A stretch of DNA of 64,000 bases from contig NC_134515.1 in assembly GCF_027942865.1 (NCBI RefSeq), positions 26,186,227-26,250,226 of the forward strand, read 5' to 3'. Below, one piece after another: positions 11,713 through 24,600 of the stretch. Source of the stretch: Odontesthes bonariensis (taxonomy: Eukaryota > Chordata > Actinopteri > Atheriniformes > Atherinopsidae). A program made the translations under genes and the position numbers. How positions within the stretch are numbered: the stretch's first letter is position 1; every line of letters begins with the position of its first letter. The notes under the pieces were generated by a model, which saw only the letters and a program-made list of their open reading frames with translations, was not told the origin of the DNA and did no database searches.

Positions 11713-14429
11713 AGGAATATTTCTAAATGTGAAACTGTCCTTTTTCTGAGTCTGGTCAAATTTCAGGTTTTTGTGGATGATATTTGTGAGAATTTGCCTC
11801 TGCCGCCTGAACATGTGAGCCACTAACGTTTCTTTATACGAGTGAGAAACTTTCAAACAGGAAAAGGGATTATGGTTAAAGGTGTATGGTTACAGGAATA
11901 ATATAACAGTTTTGCGAATATATTTATTTGCTTCCCTGTTTCATATTTTATCGGACAAATCATCAGCCTCGAGTCTGAATGGATTCACTGAAGCTGTAGC
12001 TGTCAGCCTACCAATTAACACATTATACTCTATGTCGTTTGATTAGTTTGTGCAAAAACCGACAGGTAAAAATGTCAAGCTGTGTTTGAGGTTACACAGG
12101 TTTGAGTTACATCCTTTAGTAACTGCTGGTTGCAACTTGGCAGGAAATTGTTCCAGGACAAAAACAAGAAGTGCTTAGCCCCAAAGTGAGTTTGCTTTTG
12201 TAAAAATTAAGGGAATATACTGGAATATGTTGATATATGTTGCCTCTTGCAGAGGCTAGTCATTGTCACTGCTCACATGCTAAACCAAGCTAACTGGTTA
12301 CTGGGTGGTTGAGTCTTATTCACTGTTCTTTTAAATAGATACAGTCAACAGTGACTATTTTGTGTGTTTTGTTTCGGAGCAGGAAGATTTAGATTGTCCG
12401 TATTTCAGTTTTTCTTACAGGATTTTCTCCAGGTTGTCGGGTCATCCGTATTAGTTCAATTGGTGAGTGTTGGCGAGTATGGTTGCCTGTCTCTTTGTGA
12501 GCCCTTTAAAGCACTGGCAACCTGTAAGCTCCAACACATCACAACCCACAACGGGATCAATCTGGTGTCGCCAACTGATGGATGTTTTGTTCTAGACAGT
12601 GATAAATGTTTTTTTTTCAACTTGTTTCTCACGTATGGATCAAACTTTTGATCTAGGACATTCTGAATCCAAACTGAGCTTTGCCTCAAATGTGACAGAG
12701 AAACCAACCCCTGCTTCTGAGGTACACAGGAGGAATGAAACAGATGATAGATATTAGTTTGATCAGTCACTTACTGGTTAAAGAACATTTAAAGCTTTTT
12801 TTGCTTTGTCAGAGGTCTTTAGGTGGGGTAGGTCTAGCTGTATTTCATCAGCTGTAACGCACAATAACAAAAGAATGCGGGAGATACATATGTGTGTTAG
12901 TTTTAACCATTTTTCTTATCAATCTTGAGCAATAGTATGACTGTAGGGTGGACCCAGTTCTACCCAAACAACCCCTCCCTTGAATACATCCTTCAATTAA
13001 TTTAATAAATAACAGCATTCTGCTCCGTAAAGCACACATACCACTGTTAATCATCGTCCTGTATTACTCATTTTATCCAAACCTCTCTTACTCTGATTGT
13101 AAGTATGTCATGTGCTGTTTTTGCCCTCTTCTGGCCATGCTTGTTAATTACACATCACACTCCCCTATATGCCCATTACGTCCATGAAATTTTCAATTCG
13201 AAGGAGAAAAAATGAGCCAACCATGATATCAAGTTTTTCTATGTTTATTGTCATTGAAATTTTTATTGAAACACCTTGTGCTCCCAGTAAGGATCAAATA
13301 ATAAAAGGAGACTCAATGTAAAGCTCGCACAGCCGATCTGCAGACCTATCATTGAAGTCTGGGATACAACATTTGCTTTGGATTGCGCTGGATCAGAACA
13401 AAAAAGCAGGTGGTTTATGTAAAAATGAATATCATAGCAAATACCACAGTGAGGGGAGGAGTAATGATCATGTCTTAAAAATTGCTGACAAAATGAACAC
13501 GGTTATTTCGTACAACACAGGAGAGCAGTCATGGTAATAAAACGAAATTAGAAGTACTGTATCTGCAAACTTGATCACACACATACACACATATACACAC
13601 TCACTGGCAAACACACTCATACGTACGGGCAGGCGCGCACACACGCTCACTCTTGCGCACATACTTGCACACAAACACAAAACCCATAGATAAAATGTAA
13701 TGATTGAAGATAATGAAACCCTGGTGAAATCTAATGGTATCATACACCCACATCTTGTGTCTGAAGTGCAGGAAACAAAACAAAACTAAAACTGGAGATA
13801 AATTCAGATGAATAATGAAAAGCATGCCCATCTTCACAGGTCTAACCCAACTTAAAAAGACCACAAACCCAGGTATGCCCTCTCTATCATACCCTTACCC
13901 CATCCCCACCCCTCTACTCCACCCTCAAATACCCTCTTATCCATCTCTAGTTATACCCACATCCCTGCCTTACCCTCACCCATACCCCGCCCCACCCCAA
14001 CCCCCTCCCCTCCTTTCTAACACCCTTTCCCCAGTCTCCTCTGCTGGATTTCAGGGTTTCCACTCGCTTCTGCTTAGCAGACAAAAGCCTGGCTGGGAGG
14101 AGGAAGCAGGCGAGGAGGGAGACATGAGACGGCTACTGGTTCAGGCTTTGGTCACCATTTATGAGAAATAACAACAAACACAGTGTCCAGTTAAGAATAC
14201 AAAGTTAGGACTGGGGGTAGAGGAGTCTTGTTGTTTTTGAGGTTGAAGGTGGTGAACCTTAAAAACCCTAAAATCTTATTACGTTTTATTCTACATGTGA
14301 GTAATTGGGTTAGGTTTGTGCGATGGTGTGTGAAGGCATAGAGTATGGGCAGCTGAGGTGGGGTCGGTGTAGTTCAGGGCCCTATCCCTCAATTTTCGGC
14401 CCCAGTCAGAGAAGGGGGCAGGAGCAGGT
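11713..14429. other. Convergent intergenic region between the RBM-like gene and mip
   Basis: No gene is recognised. The region contains CA-rich tracts (about 13,575-13,680) and a C-rich stretch on the plus strand with repeated ccctcc/taccc motifs (about 13,875-14,035). Part of it must be the mip 3' UTR: candidate AATAAA signals on the minus strand lie at 14,285-14,290 and around 13,240. Confidence 0.5.
14285..14290 (-). terminator. mip: Candidate mip polyadenylation signal (AATAAA)
   Basis: TTTATT on the plus strand is AATAAA in the mip direction, about 140 bp past the stop codon. Alternative signals further on, near 13,240, would give a 1.2-kb 3' UTR, so this one is only a candidate. Confidence 0.35.
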
Positions 14430-15673
14430 TTATAGGGCTTGCGTCTTGAGCTCGATGGGCTCCCCACGGGTGTCCTGCTGGGTCTCGCTCTCTGGGGGCC
14501 GGCTGCCCTTCAGTGTGGCCAGGCGCTCAGACAGACCCCTCATGCGAGGGAACAGCATGAAATCGTACACGATGGCACCCATGGCACCTCCTATCATAGG
14601 CCCGACCCAGTACACCTGAAAGAAACAAGATTCCATATACTGTTTAGCCATTACTGTTTAGAGTTAAATGATGTTTGTTCTCCTCAGAGTGATTTTGGGT
14701 CTTACCCAGTGGTTGATAAAGTTTCTGAAGAGCACAGCAGGGGCAAAGGACCTAGCAGGGTTCATTCCAGCACCAGTGTAGTACATCTAAAACACAAAAC
14801 AGTCATTAGTGTATGGTGTTGTGAAGTACATTTCTTTGCACATCTTTCTGACTCTTTCAAACTCTTTCCACATGTCTCACCCCCATGAGATGTCCGATAG
14901 TGACAGAGAAGCCGATGGACAGGGCAGCAGATCCCAGACGACCGTTTCTTCTCTCATCAGTCACAGCGAAAACGCAGATGACAAGTTGCATAGTGAGGAA
15001 AACCTCCACTGTGGTGCCCATCCCCAGGCTGATGCCAGGCTGTAGCTGGAAACGCAAAGATGGAATTAAATCATTTGCATAAATTGAAAAAAGGTCCATG
15101 TCAGATGTTTTGTCGGAGAGCAACAATGATGATGCACTGCTTATCTGCGCTGGTGTATTTAGCAGTTATTTCATAAATTGATTAAGTAACTGAAATTGTT
15201 GTTAATTCTTAGCAACATTTCAACTGATACCACAAAGTGCAACCCAGAGTTTAAAACATTCTGTAATGCAACTTTTTTCCCCGACACCTAAAACATTTAC
15301 GTTTAGTACTTACCATGTTCATTGCCATGTTGCCTCTCATGTTGCCGGGTGTGACCCCGTACAGCACAGCAGCCCCAGCTACAGCACCCAGGCACTGGGC
15401 AACAATGTAGAAAATGGCACGGAAAAAAGACATCTGAGAACCAACAAGGTAGGCAAAAGTGACAGCAGGGTTGATGTGGCCCCCGCTAATGTGGCCAATG
15501 GACTGGATGAGAGTGGCAGCTGCCAGACCGAAACACAGGGCCACATGTAGGACATGATGTGGCCCAGTGGTCCAGCGCAGGGCAGAGCCCATGCCGAAAA
15601 ATACAAAGAACATGGTCCCGAAGAACTCGGCGAAGACTGCCCTCCAAAAATTCATAGACCGGAACTCCCACAT
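14430..15673 (-). CDS. mip: Major intrinsic protein of lens (aquaporin 0), four exons
   Basis: Exons 15,314-15,673, 14,881-15,045, 14,706-14,786 and 14,430-14,615 join to 792 nt, 263 residues, the same length as human MIP and with the standard MIP exon sizes. It begins [18 protein letters not shown] and ends [11 protein letters not shown]. Both NPA boxes are intact (NPAVT from residue 68, NPARS from 184). The selectivity filter is Phe48, His172, Ala181, Arg187, as in water-selective aquaporins. The C-terminal [10 protein letters not shown] matches the calmodulin-binding helix. The protein is the lens fibre water channel and adhesion protein. Mammalian pore-narrowing Tyr23 and Tyr149 are Phe23 and Thr149 here, and loop A has His39-His40. 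All splice sites are GT-AG. Which teleost duplicate this is (mipa or mipb) cannot be told from the window. Confidence 0.97.
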
Positions 15674-16111
15674 GATGAAAGCTCACTTGAGGCTCCCCAC
15701 AAGATGAAGAAGATTCTTTAAAAAATAAATCTGCGTGAGTTTAGAAAAGGTAAGTGTTTACCCTTTTTAGTCCTCTTCAAATGGCAAAAAAACAAAAACA
15801 AAAAAGGATCTCCCTTTTGCTGTCAGTTTAAAGATAGAACAGGAATCCACTCAGCGGATCTTTCCCAAATCGTGCACTGGGTTGATAAAGTCAACTCAGC
15901 TGTGTTCGCTTGCCACCTCTCTCCACCTGTCGCAAAGACATAGGTGTGATTTAATGTGGGAGTGTGGCTGGGGATCTCAGGTGGGGTGAGTTGTCAAGAG
16001 GATGTGGGCATCAATGCAAAATGGGGGAATCTGAAGTAGAGATTGGGATAGACAGATTGTCCCATGGACCTTTAAGCCTCTCTGACGGAGGGAAGGGGGC
16101 CAAACAGGCGC

Positions 16112-16119
16112 TTTATAAA
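16112..16119 (-). promoter_or_regulatory. mip: Possible TATA box upstream of mip
   Basis: On the minus strand the sequence reads TTTATAAAG in a G/C-rich context about 440 bp upstream of the mip ATG. Tissue-restricted mip genes in other vertebrates have TATA promoters. Here the implied 5' UTR is long or contains an intron, so this is tentative. Confidence 0.3.
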
Positions 16120-17252
16120 ACCCCCCTCAGGGGCCCCAGGTGACGCCATAATCCCCCTGTAGGGCTAAGGGCGGGGAGGTGGCAGTGCTGCACATCCTAA
16201 ATCAAACAAACTTAACCCCTCTGTTGGCCCCTCTGATAAGGGAGGCAGTGTATCTGAGTGGAGAAACATAAAGTAAGAAGGTAGGGATAATTTCAATGGA
16301 AAAAAATTACATGAAGGGCAGTATTTATTTTCAGGGTGTGTGTAAAACAGCCACTGCGAGGAGCAGCTGGAGCTCTGAGAAGGAGGTTTTCTTTAGGGTA
16401 TATGTCATCTGTTGACATCTCATAGCTGTCATGATTTGGGGGGGGGGGGCACAAATGCTGATAGACAAGGGCTGAAAACACACATGTATGCACAAAATCA
16501 CACACAAACACGCGTATGCGTATACACACATGCAGGCCCCAGACGGAAGTGCCCAAAGCTAACAGCGCTAACACTGAAATGCCTGACCCCGTGAAACCAT
16601 TGTCTGTAACAAGCATGTAGCATATGTATGCTCCGAGATTAGACAAAAATACATGTAGCAAATCTAAAACGCTCCAACTGTAATTCAAGTTGAAGATGAT
16701 GTTTCTTGTTCTCTAACGGGTTGCTAAACCTGTAATCTTTAGGTGAGGAAAAGTGGCAGTGGTCACCGCAGAAACCTGAGTGGATTACCAGTAAAGCCTG
16801 AACTTGACATCGACCCAGATCTCAGTCTGCGCTGACCCTGCTCCACAGCCATGTGGTAGAGACAAGAGAATGTGCCAAAAAAGAGAAATCTGGCTGATGT
16901 GTGCAAACAGGGAACACAAGAATGGAAACAATGAATACAGAAGTGTTGCAAATCAGAGAGCCACAAGCAGTGTACAGCAGCAATAACTATAACAGGTTAT
17001 TGGGTTTTCTGTAATGACTTGTAATGCTTCTGAGAGCAGGATGTGCTGCAACATCAGTGTGTTGCAGACAAAAGTCCTGAACGTTCTCAGTGTGTGTGTG
17101 TGTGTGTGTGTGCGTGTGTGTGTGTCTGTGTGAGTGTGAGGCTGGGTAAAGGGAGAAGTGCAGGAGGACAGCATGGATGCAGAGGAGGGGGCGATGATGG
17201 GGTTGCTGAGCAGCACTGGGGCATCGCGCTGACAAGCCAAGAGCCAGTGTGT

Positions 17253-17285
<33 letters not shown>

Positions 17286-17425
17286 TGCATGAGTGGAGTT
17301 GGGGATGATGAATACAGAACGCTGAGCTTGCCGTTTTAACTCCCTTTTATACATGTTAGAAAGAACACACACAATGCAAAATGCTGGCGGCATGGTGGCA
17401 GGTATAGCTATTCTGTATGTTGTGC

Positions 17426-17426
<1 letters not shown>

Positions 17427-17502
<76 letters not shown>
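17427..17502. repeat. (TG)38 microsatellite
   Basis: An uninterrupted 76-bp TG run between mip and aqp14. Two shorter TG tracts lie within 400 bp upstream. Long alternating TG can adopt Z-DNA and is usually length-polymorphic. Confidence 0.95.
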
Positions 17503-17503
<1 letters not shown>

Positions 17504-18478
17504 ACGTGCGTCTGAGTGTGTGTAAATTGTGTATCGTAAACCTGCGAGCATCTTCGAGCATATGTGTGCATGTGAATCCAAATGACATTGCTGGTCAGAT
17601 TTTCATTCCCAACAAAGCTTTATTTTGCAAGTACCGTCAAATTAATTCGAGATAATAAGGGATTTTACAATAATTATCAACATTAATACAGGATTCATTT
17701 TTAAAGGGTCTGTTTTTACTTACTTCAATGACACGAGAAACACATTTTAGGACAAGACAAAAATAGCAGTTCATACCAACAAACACACAGTTAAAGGTTT
17801 CATGAAAGCAAAATGTTTTGTCGATCCCACGCATGTCCATTATATCCATTTCAAATTACAAAGCTTATTCCGACTAAAGGTGTTCTTTCTGTAGAGCCGT
17901 TACAGATGTATAATTGTCCATTTGATAGTGAATAGAAGGCCTCAGAGAAGAGATAAACTTGAGAGAGCTGCTGGACTGATTGAGAGCATCATTGAACCCA
18001 CAGAGCAGAGGAAGGACCTCCTTAGCATTTCAAAGCATTCAGAAGCACAAGATGCAGCTGGAACACAGGGGTTTTATTCAGCAGGATTTCAATGAGTCTC
18101 TTTTACATATTACAATGATCCGCAAATGTGAAAGGGAATGCTGAACCTCACAATATTGGCCACAACTTTACACACAGTAATGACAGGCAACAGGGACCTC
18201 AGAGGTCACATTCTTAATGGTTTTACTGATAAAAACATTTTTTCAAGCAAAAATAATTTTTAAAAATCCTTGTCTTCTTGTAAGATAATAAGAAACGTAA
18301 TTTATTATCACTATAAACTTCACGTTTTTGTTGTTCTGTTGTTGTTTCCAATATTTTTCCAACAACATTTTTCAGTGTTACTTTCTCTTGTATGAATTCT
18401 AATGACTTTTTTTCCTCATTACCTGGCATTTGTTTACCTTGACTACACAACAATACATGGATCACTAGCAGGAGCTGT

Positions 18479-18484
18479 TTTATT
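18479..18484 (-). terminator. aqp14: Candidate aqp14 polyadenylation signal (AATAAA)
   Basis: AATAAA on the minus strand about 150 bp beyond the aqp14 stop codon. It is the first canonical signal downstream; use is inferred. Confidence 0.4.
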
Positions 18485-18632
18485 TTGCATATGACAGCAT
18501 ATTATGGTGAGAAATGTAACTTTTAATACAGCTTCTCCCTTGTTTTTGTCTCCACCACCAACAAGCCTGATTACATTACTGTCACGATGCAAATACTGTG
18601 TGTTACTCTGCGTCCTTGCAATGCATGTGTCC

Positions 18633-21600
18633 TCAGTTGTTCTCTTGTTTGTTGCCCTGCTTGGCTCTCATGGCACTCTGCGTGACTGTGGACAGTGATG
18701 ATCCAGTCATGCTGGCTGTCTCAACGATATCAATGTCCTTACAGGTCAAACAGGCCAGCAGCTTCTGTCGAGAGGCACTGCGGGCAAAGAGGAACTCGTG
18801 GGACACTCCAGCCAGTAAAGCACCAAGCACTGGTCCGATCCAGTACACCTGCAAGTTGATGACAGACAGGTGACTTATTATCTGGATGCTCAAAGACAAA
18901 TAGACAACATCACATCTATGTACGCTCATGGGAAAGAGAAAGTACACTTCTGTCAATTTCAGTGTTTTATGTATCAGGACAAAATAAAAATAATCTGGTC
19001 CTTACCAGGTGTTCAGGTAAAATCTGGCAAATAACAACACATGCTATCTCTCACTGTCATTAATCATTTAACAAAAAATGGCTCTCTCTTTTTTACAATG
19101 TTACTTCAGTTCATTGGGGTTTGTGGGCAAGTATACTGTATGTGCACCTCTCTATTAAGGTCCCACAACACTATTTCAGTCACGTTGAGGTCAGGACTTT
19201 CACTGTACCACTGCGACACCTTGATTCTTTTTCAGCCATTCTGTTTTGCTGCTGTGTTTTGGGATCATTGTCCTGTTGCATGACCCAGTTTCAGCTGCAC
19301 TTTAGCTGTCAGATAGATGGCCTCACATCTGACTCTAGAAATCTTTGGTACCCTTGGGAGTTCATGGTCAACTCTATGAATATAGGTGTCCAGGTCCTGT
19401 GGTTGCAAAACAAGCCTACATCACCATTTCTCCACCATCGTGCTTGAAACTGGGTATGAGCTGTTTCTGTTTATAGGCTGTGGTTGGTTTACATCAAACA
19501 TGGTGCTGTGCATTATGATCAAACATCTTCACTTTGGTCTTGTCTGTCCAAAGTGCTCCGGAAGTCTTGTGGCTTGTTGAGATACAACTGTACAAACCCA
19601 ACCTGTGCCGTGTTCTTTGTAGAGAGAAGAGACTTTCTCCTGCAGCCCCTCGTCATTTTTCAATTGAACTGTCATGAACTTAACCCATAGGAGTCTGAGC
19701 CTGTCTTACATGCTTTATTGATTACTCAGCAATTGAATCATGCACAGAAATAATTCTTACATCAATTTACATAGTTTTTTTGTGTGTAAAAGACTTCTGT
19801 CATGTATGCTGTGGGTTTTGAGATTTAAAGAGCTTATTATTGGTCCGCAAATTAAGCAGGGACTGACTTTTCTGGCGGATCATTAGTTAGCACGTTCAGT
19901 GTGATAGCTTAGATTATTCTGCACATTGTGATACGCAACACATGGTTAATGAAGGTAATTATAAGCAGATATAGCAATAAGAGACATTTATATTACAGAC
20001 TCCTAAGGATTCACATTTAACACACTAACTGCGGCCTGTAGATTCTGAGATGTAATTTTTTGCAGTCCCTCTGAGCATTGCACTGTCTGAGCCTTTCGGT
20101 GAACTTGCTGGGACGTCCACTCTTGAGAGGATTTGTAACTGTCTTGAATGTTTTCCACTTTTGAATAATCTTTCTCACTGTAGAATGATGAATCCATATT
20201 GTTTGGGAATTACCTTTCTAAGACTGATGGGCATCAATAATTACTTCTCTGGGATCATTTCTGATGATTTCTTTCCTCCTTGATATAGTGTTAACACACA
20301 CCTTAATGCTCCAGACCATCAAATTGCCAAAACTTCTGCTTTTATAGAGGTGCTCACACTTACTGATAAGCAATTAATAAAGAGCATTTTATTAGGCTGG
20401 CTAATACTTACCCTCTTAATTCCTGTGGAAGCAATAATAGTTTACTTTTAAAAGTGTTCTCTTTTTTCACACACTGCTTCTGTCTTAAATTTGTTAAACA
20501 AATAGTGACACTATTATGTAGCATATGCTGGGGTTGTGTTTTCCTAATCATAAGACTTGGTAAAGACCAAATTTTTAAAATCTTTTATTATGTCCCCATA
20601 CATAAAATCATACAATTGACCACCACCCTGCTCCCTGGTCTGGCACTTCACAGGCGTTGTCCTAGACCTCCATGCATCATTGAGTGTCCAGAGCCTTCAG
20701 CATCTCAGGGCGAATCTTGTCCACCACTGGCGCCTGAAAGCTTTTTACCTACCTTAGCAGCCTCTGCCATGTCTTCCCCCAAGTCTTCAGACTCTGGCTC
20801 CTCAATGGAGGACATGCTGGCTGGATCAAGGAGATCCTCAAAGTGCTCCTTCTACTGTTTGATGATGTCCTCAGTTCAGGTCAACAGTTCTCCAGTTCTC
20901 CATCCAGGCCAAGCACAACCTGGGACGGACCCTGCTTTACCTTTCAGAATCACCCAATGAACATCCTTGATGCCAACCAAAAGTCTTTCTCGCTAGCGTC
21001 ACTGAATTCCTCCCACGTCCAAGTTTTAGTTTTAAGTCTTCTGGCTTATCCCTATCAGCTGCTTCAGGCAACCCCCAGGACAACCAAGCCCAAAAAGCCT
21101 CCTTCTTTTGTTTGAGGGCTTCACTTAAGCCTGGTTTATAGTCGGTAACGCAAGACGCAACGCAAGACGCAAGACGCAAGACGCAACGCAAGCCCTTGCG
21201 CTGTTGCAAGCCCCCCCTTGTGTGCTTGCGTGTGTCACCTCAATTTTCTAAACTTCACGCAAGACGCAAGACGCAAGACGCAAGACGCAAGACGCAAGAC
21301 GCAAGACGCAAGACGCAAGACGCAAGACGCAAGCAGAGCTATAGAGTAGCCACTCTGGACGTGAGCACAAGCCACTATCTACATCACATCCGGCGGCGTG
21401 TTCATCTTCCGGTTTCATCCCCTAATAAAAGACCGCTGTTTTCAAACGCCAAGGTAGAAAGCGAAGAAGAAGAAGAAGAAGCATGAATCCCATAGACATA
21501 ATATATTATATTATTATTATGTCTATGATGAATCCACTCGAAGAGAGACTTGCCGAAGAGGTCCTGGCGATGAATGTCCTTTCATCGTGGTAGGCTTGTC

Positions 21601-24600
21601 ATTGAAAAAACCCGCTGCTCCACCTACTGTCCTGGCGGTGAATCGCCACGCAGCACACGCAAGCGCCGGCAAAGCTAAACGAAGCATAAACGTCTCGAGC
21701 CATTAACACAAGCGCAAGACGCAAGCGCAAGGGCAGTTAAAAGAAGTATAACTCAGCCTTTACTGCTGGTGTCCACCAGCAGGTCCTTCAGTTACCGCCA
21801 ACAGGCACTGTGAACCTTCAGGCCACAGCTCCCGGAAGCCGCATCCGCAATGGAGGTCCTGAACATGTTCCATTCAGATTCCATGTCCCCAACCTCCCCC
21901 GGTAAATGCAAACAATTCTCCCAAATGTGTGAGTTGACGATCCTGCAGTCAGGGGCCTCCGTCAGACATTCCCAGTTCACTCTCACTACCTGTTTGAGCT
22001 TACCAAGTCTATCTGGCTGTCTTCCCTGCCAACAGATCAAACGGTGATCAATTAACAGCTCTGCCCCTCTTGTCACCAGAGTGTCCAAAACATGCGGCTG
22101 CAGGTCTGATGATAGGACTACAAAGTCGATCGTCAACCTCTGGCCTAATGTAGCCTGGTACCAGGTACACTTATGAACCACCTTTTGCACGAACATGGTG
22201 TTTGTAATGGACAATCCATGACCTCACAATCACGTCTCTCCAGGTCACTCCATCATTGCCCGCGTGGGCATTGAAGTCCCCCAGGAGAACAATGAAATCC
22301 CCAAGTGACTCCAAAAGAGTGCTGGATAATCTGAGCTGCTGTTTGATGCATATGCACAAACAACAGTGAGAACCTTCCCTGTTGAAACTTGAAGCTGCAG
22401 CAAGGTGATCCTCTCGCTTACTGGGGAGAACTCCAACACCATGACACTCAGCCGGGGACTTGTGAGTAGTGTATGTAGTATCTTACTTTTGTAGCCGATC
22501 CAGTTGGATTAATATAAATATTTTAAAGTGCAAGGAAGTTTATTCTGGAGGTTCCCAGCCCTGCTGTAGCACATTTCCATAGGTTTACAAGATAAATGAT
22601 CACATGATGTGATACAGCAGTGAAAAGGAAAGTCATGCTACTCATTTTTTCACATTTTTCACAGCTTTATAGCAAAGTTTTACACTAAACATCAGGTGAT
22701 TTCACCGGATTGCTTGGACTGTCACTGACAAAGTGTGACAACTGTAAAACAGCAGCTTTGTCAAATGAGTTAGATAATGGGGAAAGTGTCTCTCACCCAG
22801 TGGTTCTCCCAGAAGCCGGTGATGATGGCTGGACCCAGAGAGCGAGCTGGATTCATACTGGCACCAGAAAACCGACCCTGACAGACAAATAACAGACCAG
22901 AGTAGTTTTTCTTTTCAATTGTAGTTTAAACTTTGTTTGTTCTGTACCATGTCTCATGTTTCATGTCAATATTTAACCTTTACCAAATCTTGTGCAAAAA
23001 AAGAAAAAACAAACAGTTCAATACCACTTTTCTTTTCTTTTTTGTATATCTTCTACTACTTTTATGCAAAAACTCCACAGTTTTTTTCTCTTTTCAGTGC
23101 TCAGCATAATAGATAAAAAGACCTCCACGTTTAGCTCTGATTCTCACTTAGGTTTTATGTATATCACTTTATGTTATTATCATTATCAATATTTTTCTTG
23201 CAGTAAAACGTTTGATTTAAATGTACATATTTGGGGATTTTATGTCACAGATCTACAAAATATGAGGTGAACTTAAAAGAAAAACCTGACAAAAAAAGAA
23301 GTTCACACATATAAAGTCACTCCCTTTCTTTTGAAGCCTTAAATTATGATCTAATGCCGCTAATTACCTACAGAAGTCACATTATTAGTTCAGCCGAGTC
23401 CATCTTTGTGCAGTTTCTACTGAGATCATCTGTCACATGATCTCAGTACAACTAAATCTCTATAAGAAGACCAAGGCTCTCCAAACGGGCCAGAGACAAA
23501 GTTTTGAAGAATCTAAGTATCTCTTGGAGCACAATTAAATCTATTATTAAAAAATTTAATGACTATAGCAACCCCAACTAACCTGCCAAGAAAAAGAAGA
23601 TCACTAATCATCAAAGAAAGAAAACCAGAAAATAAAACAAACTAACAAAAACAAGAAAGCATGTCCACAAAAGGCATCTCAGAGACTGCTCAAACATGTG
23701 GACGATTGTACTCTTGTCAGAGGAGATTAAAAATGAACCATCGAGAAAAACAATGTGTCAGTGGCATACCCAACACCCTTGATCACCTTGAGAACACCAT
23801 CCCCTCAGTGAAGCATGGTGGTGGTGGCAGCATGATGGTGTGGGAATATTTTTCATCAGCAGAACCTGCAATATTGGTCAGAATTGAGGGAATAAGGAAT
23901 GGTGCTAAATACCAGCACATTCTTCTGGAAAAGCCAGAGGAATTGTGTACACCTGTCAGTATGACAATGACCCTAAACTTACTGTTTAAGTAACTCTCAA
24001 GTGGTTTAAGAGAGAACATGTCAATGTCTTGGAATGGTCTCAATAAAAGTCCAGAAACCAATCCGACTGAGAATTTGTGAAGTGAATTAAAGATTGCTCA
24101 GCAGAACCCATCCAAGTTGAACAAGTTGAAACAGTTTTAACTTGGGATATTGGCAAGTCCTAGTGTGGCATACTCTAAGAGACTTGCAGCTGTAGTTGTT
24201 GCAAAAAGGGGCCTCTACGAAGTTTTGTAAAACGTATGCAAACTCAGGGGTAACTGTTGTCTCACAGCAAGAGGGTTCCCAGTTCAAATCTTCACCAAAG
24301 TAAATAACAGCACACACAATACCATTGAAAGGATGGTATCTTCTTATTGACGTGTGACGTGTGAGTAAACAAAAATACCCCATTTTGCAGATGTGATGTC
24401 ACTGTCCAAACTTGTATTGAATGTATATAGAAAACCAAGTCTTCCCAACAGCAATCAAGGCCAAAATGGAAACATTCCAACACAATCTCAAGATAAACAT
24501 TCCTATTTAATCATTTATGGTGAGACGAGGCAACATGTTCTCTGGAGAACATGTATAAATTCCCTGTATATTATATCATATACAGCCTTATTCTGACTCA

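Larger units (their letters stand above)
15674..18632. other. mip 5' flank and aqp14 3' flank, microsatellite-rich
   Basis: No coding sequence is recognised. The region holds three TG/CA tracts (about 17,089-17,145, 17,249-17,284 and the 76-bp run 17,427-17,502). Long open frames here are low-complexity translations of these tracts. The end near 18,480-18,632 is the probable aqp14 3' UTR. Confidence 0.6.
20620..22455 (-). mobile_element. Non-LTR retrotransposon (LINE) fragment, endonuclease region
   Basis: On the minus strand, frames at 22,171-22,442 and 21,792-22,214 read [46 protein letters not shown] and GAELLIDHR: the AP-endonuclease domain of a teleost LINE, with the LLGDFNAH and DHR-type catalytic motifs. 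Downstream [19 protein letters not shown] (about 21,025-21,090) continues the same protein. Frameshifts and stops make it dead. A 632-bp insertion splits it at 21,128-21,759. It lies in aqp14 intron 5. LINE clade was not determined. Confidence 0.75.

Noticed and set aside
15266-15550. Plus-strand 94-residue frame
   Set aside because: Antisense to mip exon 1.
16953-17655. Long open frames rich in His-Thr or Val-Cys on both strands
   Set aside because: They are translations of TG/CA microsatellites.
21148-21332. Regular direct repeats resembling a CRISPR array
   Set aside because: The 7-bp units are contiguous with no unique spacers and lie in a eukaryotic transposon.
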